A stretch of 45,270 nt of DNA from contig CAUJJC010000354.1 of assembly GCA_963204975.1 (NCBI GenBank), positions 1 through 45,270 on the forward strand. Direction: 5' to 3'. Below, piece after piece: positions 10,786 through 16,515 of the stretch (position 1 is its first letter; each line of letters starts with the position of its first letter). The notes beneath the pieces were generated by a model. That model was not told the origin of the DNA. It ran no database searches and worked only from the letters and a program-made list of their open reading frames with translations. This DNA is from Verrucomicrobiota bacterium. Lineage in GTDB: Bacteria > Verrucomicrobiota > Verrucomicrobiia > Verrucomicrobiales > Verrucomicrobiaceae. Made by a program: the position numbers and the translations under genes.

Positions 10786-10938
10786 TCGTCGAGGTTCAAG
10801 ACCACGAGCAGGGGCGGGTTCAGTCCCGGCATCTTCGATCCGCTGGCTGTCACGGATTCACAGGGCCATTTCACAATCACTTCCAAGGAGGCGATCACCT
10901 TTTGCTCATTCACCGTCAATGCGCGTGGGCTGGCACCT
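10786..10938 (+). pseudogene. Fragment of a carboxypeptidase-regulatory-like domain
   Basis: Continuing in the same frame as the sigma fragment, the translation reads SSRFKTTSRGGFSPGIFDPL, then AVTDSQGHFTIT and TVNARGLAPLAW. The TDSQGHFTI core and the VNARGLAP strand resemble the carboxypeptidase-regulatory-like (transthyretin-type beta) domains common in secreted verrucomicrobial proteins. It has no start or signal of its own and no downstream partner. The frame goes on to a stop at 11055 without recognisable content. It is interpreted as a piece of another gene joined by illegitimate recombination. Domain identity is by pattern only. Confidence 0.55.
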
Positions 10939-11372
10939 TTGGCATGGTGCCGGTGTGGGAAGATGGCTGCCGAAAGCCGGGAGGTGCCTCTCCGCTCGAC
11001 TACTTGCGCAGGTTCGACATGCACAACGTTCTATTTGAAGACGATGTGCGACTAGAAGGTGTGATCGTTTCAGACCAACCCAGTCTGCTAGTCGGTGCGA
11101 CATCTCCTGTGTCGCTCGTTGTTTCGCAAAGGTGGCTTGTCGCTGCTGATCCAGACGACCCACCCCCGACAGCAGCCGAGATTGCAACGTTTATGAACGA
11201 CCTCGGTTTCGAGTCTATCCCCGACTCATTCTTTGGCTGGTTCAGTGAGGCGATGTCGCTGGTGGTGCTTGATGCGAAACCGGACAATTTCATCAAGACT
11301 GCTGCGGGCATCCTGCCTTTTGACGTGATTCTGTTGCGGCTCGATTCTCCGAGCGGGAGTGATTTCCCGTGA
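10935..11372 (+). pseudogene. Polyvalent-protein-kinase-like gene, 5'-truncated
   Basis: In another frame from the preceding fragment, about 145 codons encode a protein resembling the putative polyvalent protein kinase domain family found alone or in phage polyvalent proteins. It shows SPLDYLRRFDMHNVLFEDD, then VRLEGVI, a VVSQRW segment, EIATFMNDLGFESI, and the catalytic-like LVVLDAKPDNFIKT followed by FDVILLRLD. The N-terminal nucleotide-binding part expected before SPLDYL is missing. Homology seems to start at GTFGMVP (near 10935), so the first usable ATG (10944) would give a headless protein. A small intact gene starting at 10944 is possible but less likely. No other phage-like gene is nearby. 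Confidence 0.55.
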
Positions 11373-11429
11373 CCATTCGAATGCAAAGTGTCAGGCAAGT
11401 GTGGCAGAATTGCCGCCACCATCCGATTC

Positions 11430-12149
11430 ATGTCCGCTTCTTCCGCTGCCTTCCTCACCACGCGCTGGACTCGCGTTTGCCTAGCCAAGGCAGACTCCGA
11501 GGATGGTAGGCGCGCGCTGGCTGAGCTTTGCGATGCCTACTACGAGCCGGTCGTTACCTTTCTCCGCTGCACCCTGCGCGATGCAGACGCGGCTCGCGAG
11601 ATGAGCCATGCCTTCTTCGCAGAGATGCTCCAGGGCGGCACGATTCACACAGCGGATCAGGGGCGTGGACGGTTTCGTTCTTACCTCCTCGGTGCGGTGA
11701 ATCACTTCTTGTCGCACCAGCGGGTGAGAGCCAATCGTCTGAAGCGTGGTGGTGATGTCCAGCAGACGCACCTTGATGACGACGCAGCGTGCGAAGTGGC
11801 TGACACGGATCACCTCAGCCCCAGCGCCGCCTTTGATCGCCAATGGGCGCTGACCGTGCTCGATCATGCACTCGACGCGCTGCGTGAGGAACTGCGTGCC
11901 GAAGGCTGCCTTGAGTTCTTCGATCATGCGAAGCCGTGGCTGACAGGTGATGCTTCACATGGTGATCAAGCGCTCGCCGCTGAGTCTTGCGGGATGTCAG
12001 CTGCAGCGTTCAAGATGGCAGTGCATCGGTTGAAGCGGCGCTTTCGTCAGTGTGTGAAAGCCGAGATTGCAGGCACACTGGACGACCCCACGATGGTGGC
12101 CGAAGAGATGGCGAGCCTGTTCGCCGCGCTCGGAGGAGCGGCCATGTGA
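11430..12149 (+). CDS. ECF-type RNA polymerase sigma factor
   Basis: A 239-residue sigma-70 family protein of the kind encoded next to Ser/Thr kinases in Planctomycetes and Verrucomicrobiota. Region 2 is near residues 8-95 (LTTRWTRV, YYEPVVTFLRCTL, GRFRSYLLGAVNHFLSHQR). Region 4 with its HTH is near residues 180-215 (ALAAESCGMSAAAFKMAVHRLKRRF is the HTH span). There is no anti-sigma gene beside it; instead a membrane kinase gene starts 43 bp downstream, which suggests control by phosphorylation. A precedent is EcfP/PknT in Vibrio parahaemolyticus. The ATG at 11430 starts the conserved part; an in-frame start at 11388 adds residues absent from the paralogues. Confidence 0.9.
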   Translation: MSASSAAFLTTRWTRVCLAKADSEDGRRALAELCDAYYEPVVTFLRCTLRDADAAREMSHAFFAEMLQGGTIHTADQGRGRFRSYLLGAVNHFLSHQRVRANRLKRGGDVQQTHLDDDAACEVADTDHLSPSAAFDRQWALTVLDHALDALREELRAEGCLEFFDHAKPWLTGDASHGDQALAAESCGMSAAAFKMAVHRLKRRFRQCVKAEIAGTLDDPTMVAEEMASLFAALGGAAM

Positions 12150-12192
12150 AAATGTCTGTTACCACTGCGAGCCATCGGGCCATACCACCCAC

Positions 12193-15100
12193 ATGAGCGA
12201 ATCTTCTCCCACCTGTCCCTGCTGCGGCGATCCCCGTCTGGCCACGCACCAGCAGCTTTGCCCCCGATGCTTGATGGCCGAGGCGATGCAGCCGACCCAG
12301 GGTGGCGACGAGCTTGTGGCGCAGTCCGCCCTCAGTCCGGAGGAACTCGCACCGCATTTCCCGCAGCTCGAGATCCTGGAGTGCCTCGGACGCGGTGGCA
12401 TGGGCGTCGTTTACAAGGCAAAGCAGAAATCGCTCCATCGATTCGTCGCGCTCAAAATCCTCGCCCCCGAGCGTGCTGACGATCCGCACTTCGCTACGCG
12501 TTTCGAAAAGGAAGCCCAGGCCCTCGCGGCCCTGAACCATCCCAACATCGTGGCGGTTTACGACTTCGGTCGGATTGCTCCAAGCAGTTTAGCCTCCCAG
12601 CCCTCCGCATTGGGTGCGCCGCTTTACTTCCTGCTGATGGAGTTCGTGGATGGCGTGAATCTGAGGCAGTTGCTGCAAACCAAGAAGCTCACGCCCAAGG
12701 AAGCGCTGAGCATCGTGCCGCCGATCTGTGATGCGCTGCAATGCGCCCACGACCACGGCATTGTGCATCGCGACATCAAGCCGGAAAACCTCCTCATCGA
12801 CAAGGCGGGCGTGGTGAAGATCGCTGACTTCGGCATCGCGAAGATGGTCGAACAAACTTCCAAGTTCGTTACGGGAGATGAAGAGGCGACGAACTCGGAA
12901 GTTCGTTTCACGGCTCCGCTCGGCACCCCCGCCTACGCTGCCCCCGAGCAAGCTAGCGGCAACGCCGACCACCGCGCGGACATCTACAGCCTGGGTGTCG
13001 TCTTGTATGAGATGCTCACCGGCGAGCGCCCGAAGGAAAGCATCACTCCGCCCTCGAAGCGCGTGCAGGTGGACATCCGTATCGATGAGATCGTGCTGCG
13101 TGCGCTGGAGAAAACACCCGAGCTGCGCTGGCAAACCGCCAGTGAAGTGAAGTCGCAACTCGCCACTATTCAGGAGGAACCATCTGCCGTGCCCGACATG
13201 GAACCCTCCACCGGATGGAAGGCGGCGGTCATCGCATTGACGTTGATGCTGCTGTTAAAGGTTTGTCCATTCCTGGCCATGTTGATCAATGTTGGGCGTG
13301 GACCATGGAACACCGAGTGGCCGAACGTGCTGATGTCATGCCTCTATTTCTTCCTCTGGGCCGGCACAACTGCCTACGTTTGGCGGCTTCTGATCAACGA
13401 GCGGAAAGGCCGTTCATTCAATGTGGGGCCGCGGTATGTTCTCTGTGTCGTGGCCGTTGCGACCATGCGCTTGCCGTTGGGATTCTTGGGATCGTGGGTG
13501 GTCGCGATGGGATCGACGAACCAAAGCCCATCACACCTCCAATCGGTTGGCATTTGGTCTGGGGGGCTTGCGTCAGTGTCGTGGGCGGCCGAACTGGTGG
13601 CGATGTTGTGCTTGGCTACTTGGAGCCAGCGCCGCGTGCAGCAGCAGCCCGCTCGACGCTACCTGGTGGCGAGCATCGTTAGCGCCGTTGTCGGAACGGT
13701 GTTGCCAGTTTTGCCCATGCTCTGGTTGTGGTGGACGAACACCGCCGCCACGAAGGAACCACGGAATCTCTCCACACAAAGCGTCATCACTACGCCAGAC
13801 GAGCGCCCGTCAGTGATGGCGAGCGTGCAGAAGAAGCTCGCCGACTTCCATCAAGGCCAGCCTGACAACCATACGGTGGTGAAGGTGGTTTACTTCCATG
13901 CGGCAGATCGAGAGCCGTTGCCGAACTATGCGGATCGCATCGAGCGCTCGCTCACTGACGTGAGTGCGTTTTATCGCGAAGACCTGGGCCTTCTTGGGGT
14001 GAAGTCGCAGGGCATTCCTTTTGAGCGCGATGACAGCGGCAAGATCAAGCTGCGAGTCGTTCGTGGAGCGCAGCCATCCGATCACTACAAGCACGAGTCG
14101 GGTGATGAGACATGGGCTGAGGTCCAGTCAGCGTTGAAGGGAAACATCAACGCGAACAAGGATCATGTGCTCATCCTTTACGGCCTGTGCGATACCGCAC
14201 GCGATGGTCGCTACATCTTCCATGCGCCTTACTACGGGGCTGGTGGCAGCAATCATCAGAGCGGTCTCTGCCACGCGGCGGACTGCGAGTTGCTTGATCC
14301 GCGCAACCTGACGAGCACGAAACGCATGGTCTTCAGCGAGCACTACTATCCGCGCAAAGAGATGACCGTGGGCGAGTTCAACACTTGGTATCTCGGCGGT
14401 CTCGCGCATGAACTTGGTCACGCGCTGGGCCTGCCGCATGACAACGGTTCGCCACAGGAAGAGAAGCTCGGCGTGTCCTTGATGGGCATGGGGAACCTCC
14501 ACTACCGCGAGCATCTGCGTGGAGGGAAGCAGCCCGCGTATCTCTCGCTCGCCTCTGCCATTCGTCTGGTGGCCAAACCCTTCATGACACGTTCCGACAA
14601 AGCACGGTGGGAGCCGGTGAAGCTTGGTGCGTATGTCATCGAAGCATCGCAGTTGAACGAGGACCTTTGCCTTCGCGGACAAGTCTCGGCCGGCGTCCCT
14701 GTTTGCGCGGTGATTGCCACGATCTGGTCAGCTGCAAAGGACTCGACGGATCATCATGCGAAGACGTTTTGCAGCGTTGTCGATGAGAAGGGTGCGTTCA
14801 CTCTTCGGGCAAGACCTCCAGGGCCGGTGGACTGTCATCTGAAGCTGAGTGTCGTGCTCGCCAACGGTGCCGAACCTTATGTCAGGACGCTGCTGCGCTT
14901 TGACTCGCAGGGCCGAATGAAGACGGAGGAACTCACGCTCAATCTTCAGGCAGGCATGGTGGAGATGCTGCTCGCCACCGATCCCGAGCAGGCAAAGCCC
15001 ATGCTCACCGATGAAGCCATCGCGCTGGTCCGTTCCGAGGAAGCGCGCCGTCGCCTGAAGCTGCTCCAGCGCATGACCCTGTCCGAACCCGAGCCGATCA

Positions 15101-15561
15101 ATCTCAATACCACCAACGACGCGCGCGTGGTGCTCTCCGATGCGCAGTGGACGATGGCCGAGGTCGGCTGGGGCAGCGTCTCGCGCAATCGCTGGAGTGC
15201 CCCACCGGACTATGAGCAGGGGCTGCTCCTCAAGGTTGGTGGCAAGGCCGTTGAGAAGGGCCTTTTTGCACATGCCGCCTCGCGCTTCGAGTTCGCGACG
15301 AATGGTCGCTGGCAGACCTTCACGGCCACTGCCGCCATGCGAGATGGCGCTCCCGAGTTCGGCAGTGTGGTCTTCGTTGTTGAAGGCGATGGGGTGGAAC
15401 TCGCTCGCAGTCACTTCCTCACCAGCGGTCAAAGCGAACCGATGAGCGTGAAGATCGACGGCGTGAAATCGCTCGTGCTCCGCGCCGAAGGAACGGAAGG
15501 CAACAACCACGGCTGCTGGGCGATGTGGGGCGATCCGGTGGTGGAGCGTGCAGCGAAGTAG
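12193..15561 (+). CDS. Membrane Ser/Thr kinase - zinc protease - NPCBM fusion
   Basis: A 1122-residue multi-domain protein. An N-terminal zinc ribbon (C8/C11...C23/C26) precedes a Hanks-type kinase with P-loop GRGGMGVVY (66-74), K88, HRD (192-194), DFG (212-214) and APE (249-251). Several hydrophobic segments follow between about 343 and 514. The likely extracytoplasmic half has a metzincin-like zinc site HELGHALGLPHD (739-750; H739, E740, H743, H749) with a possible Met-turn SLMGMGN (762-768). The end (about 975-1116) is an NPCBM/NEW2-like carbohydrate-binding module (GLFAHAASRFEF, GCWAMWGDPV). Compared with the second kinase it has about 14 extra residues before the YFLLMEF strand. It starts 43 bp after the sigma gene. 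The predicted role is sensing or processing an envelope glycoconjugate and signalling to the sigma factor; this is inference. Confidence 0.9.
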   Translation: MSESSPTCPCCGDPRLATHQQLCPRCLMAEAMQPTQGGDELVAQSALSPEELAPHFPQLEILECLGRGGMGVVYKAKQKSLHRFVALKILAPERADDPHFATRFEKEAQALAALNHPNIVAVYDFGRIAPSSLASQPSALGAPLYFLLMEFVDGVNLRQLLQTKKLTPKEALSIVPPICDALQCAHDHGIVHRDIKPENLLIDKAGVVKIADFGIAKMVEQTSKFVTGDEEATNSEVRFTAPLGTPAYAAPEQASGNADHRADIYSLGVVLYEMLTGERPKESITPPSKRVQVDIRIDEIVLRALEKTPELRWQTASEVKSQLATIQEEPSAVPDMEPSTGWKAAVIALTLMLLLKVCPFLAMLINVGRGPWNTEWPNVLMSCLYFFLWAGTTAYVWRLLINERKGRSFNVGPRYVLCVVAVATMRLPLGFLGSWVVAMGSTNQSPSHLQSVGIWSGGLASVSWAAELVAMLCLATWSQRRVQQQPARRYLVASIVSAVVGTVLPVLPMLWLWWTNTAATKEPRNLSTQSVITTPDERPSVMASVQKKLADFHQGQPDNHTVVKVVYFHAADREPLPNYADRIERSLTDVSAFYREDLGLLGVKSQGIPFERDDSGKIKLRVVRGAQPSDHYKHESGDETWAEVQSALKGNINANKDHVLILYGLCDTARDGRYIFHAPYYGAGGSNHQSGLCHAADCELLDPRNLTSTKRMVFSEHYYPRKEMTVGEFNTWYLGGLAHELGHALGLPHDNGSPQEEKLGVSLMGMGNLHYREHLRGGKQPAYLSLASAIRLVAKPFMTRSDKARWEPVKLGAYVIEASQLNEDLCLRGQVSAGVPVCAVIATIWSAAKDSTDHHAKTFCSVVDEKGAFTLRARPPGPVDCHLKLSVVLANGAEPYVRTLLRFDSQGRMKTEELTLNLQAGMVEMLLATDPEQAKPMLTDEAIALVRSEEARRRLKLLQRMTLSEPEPINLNTTNDARVVLSDAQWTMAEVGWGSVSRNRWSAPPDYEQGLLLKVGGKAVEKGLFAHAASRFEFATNGRWQTFTATAAMRDGAPEFGSVVFVVEGDGVELARSHFLTSGQSEPMSVKIDGVKSLVLRAEGTEGNNHGCWAMWGDPVVERAAK
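12851..12907. repeat. Hairpin-forming insert in kinase 1 activation loop
   Basis: Two 20-base arms (12853-12872 and 12886-12905) are inverted copies with four mismatches, around the 13-base loop GGGAGATGAAGAG. It lies in frame between the DFG motif and the LGTPAYAAPE segment and encodes roughly TSKFVTGDEEATNSEVRF. Many kinases of this type have a shorter stretch here. The second kinase gene carries a better-preserved copy at 17138-17194. Confidence 0.8.
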
Positions 15562-15584
15562 TTCATTTAGCGCATTGTCCCGAC

Positions 15585-15698
15585 GCTCCGAACGCTTCAG
15601 TCGTGGTCGTCCTCCTACTCGTCCTCGAAAGCGACGCGGGACAACGATTCGAGGACGAGTAGGAGAACGAGAACGAGGACGACCGAAGCGTTCGGAGC
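15585..15698. repeat. Large imperfect palindrome (REP/MITE-like element)
   Basis: The left arm (about 15585-15627) and the right arm (about 15650-15698) are inverted copies. Both contain the outer GCTCCGAACGCTTC / GAAGCGTTCGGAGC pair and the inner CCTACTCGTCCTCG / CGAGGACGAGTAGG pair. The right arm has an extra AACGAGAACGAGGA-like stretch. The loop is about 22 bases. It occupies the intergenic space between kinase 1 and the second sigma gene. It could act as an mRNA hairpin but has no T-run. A partial copy is at 5677-5703, which indicates a dispersed element. No transposase gene is present. Confidence 0.85.
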
Positions 15699-15732
15699 CG
15701 CGCCTTGATGCGAATGCAATCGCATTTGGCTC

Positions 15733-15769
15733 GTAACCTTCGCAATCTGATCTCCAAGGAACTCTCATC
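15733..15769 (+). promoter_or_regulatory. Conserved upstream element of the second sigma gene
   Basis: GTAACCTTCG at 15733-15742, followed by CTGATCTCCAAGGAAC, closely matches the sequence before the second kinase gene (16482-16515). AAGGA is a good ribosome binding site for the ATG at 15770. The GTAACC block lies where an ECF-type -35 element could be. Whether it is a promoter is inferred from the duplication only. Confidence 0.5.
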
Positions 15770-16477
15770 ATGTCCGCTACCACCGCCAGTTCCTTCACGC
15801 CCACACGTTGGACGCTGGTGCTTCGTGCGCTTCCGGAGTCGGACGAAGGACGTGCAGCGCTGACAGAGCTATGCGAGGCGTATTACCAGCCAGTGTTCGT
15901 CTTCTTGCGGCGCATGGGTTTTGCGGAGGATACGGCACGTGATCATGCGCACTCGTTCTTTGCGCACTTGCTGCAACGCGGGTTCCCTGGCGCTGATCCG
16001 GCGCGCGGACGGTTTCGCAGCTATCTGCTCGGTGCGGTGAAATACTTTGTCGGCGATGTCCTCGATCATGAGCGTCGGGAGAAACGCGGTGGTGGTGCGG
16101 AACATGAATCGATTGATCCATCGGATGATCGTTCGCCTGCGCTCGCGCTCGATGATCCAGGCGCGCCTGCGATGCCGGAGGTGTTCGATCACGAGTGGGC
16201 AGTGGCGGTGATGAATCGTGCGGTGAACACGGTTGGCGGGCAGCACACGATGGAACGCTTTGCGACCCTGCGTCCGTGGCTGATGGGCGACGCCGTGGCT
16301 TCGCAGGCAGTGAGTGCGCAGGCTTTGGGCATGTCCGAGGCCGCGTTTAAGGTGGCGGTGCATCGCATCAGAAAACAATTCCGCGAGGCACTTCGACACG
16401 AGGTCGCGCAGACGGTCGAGGCCGATGCGGACATTGATGACGAACTGCGTTATCTTTGTTCCGCTCTGGTGCAGTAA
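15770..16477 (+). CDS. ECF-type RNA polymerase sigma factor (second)
   Basis: A 235-residue ECF sigma factor, a diverged paralogue of the one at 11430. Region 2 shows FTPTRWTLVLRAL, LTELCEAYYQPVFVFLRR, HAHSFFAHLLQ and ARGRFRSYLLGAVKYFV. A charged linker follows (about 100-140). Region 4 has an HTH around QALGMSEAAFKVAVHRIRKQF. The Shine-Dalgarno AAGGA is 8 bases before the ATG. The gene ends 38 bp before the second kinase gene, which repeats the sigma-then-kinase order of the first pair. Its regulator is probably that kinase; no anti-sigma factor is visible. Confidence 0.9.
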   Translation: MSATTASSFTPTRWTLVLRALPESDEGRAALTELCEAYYQPVFVFLRRMGFAEDTARDHAHSFFAHLLQRGFPGADPARGRFRSYLLGAVKYFVGDVLDHERREKRGGGAEHESIDPSDDRSPALALDDPGAPAMPEVFDHEWAVAVMNRAVNTVGGQHTMERFATLRPWLMGDAVASQAVSAQALGMSEAAFKVAVHRIRKQFREALRHEVAQTVEADADIDDELRYLCSALVQ

Positions 16478-16481
16478 TCAT

Positions 16482-16515
16482 GTAACCTTCGAGGATTAGA
16501 TTCCAAGGAACAGGC
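16482..16515 (+). promoter_or_regulatory. Conserved upstream element of the second kinase gene
   Basis: GTAACCTTCG at 16482-16491, followed by TTAGATTCCAAGGAAC, is nearly the same as the element before the sigma gene at 15770. It fills the whole 38-bp gap after the sigma stop codon. AAGGA sits 7 bases before the ATG at 16516. A weaker GTTACC lies at 12158, 30 bases before the kinase 1 start and at a similar distance. It may be a promoter recognised by these ECF factors, or only a conserved translation-start region. Confidence 0.5.

Noticed and set aside
10562-11372. Prophage remnant
   Set aside because: Apart from one polyvalent-kinase-like fragment there is no integrase, structural or lysis gene, and this family also occurs outside phages.
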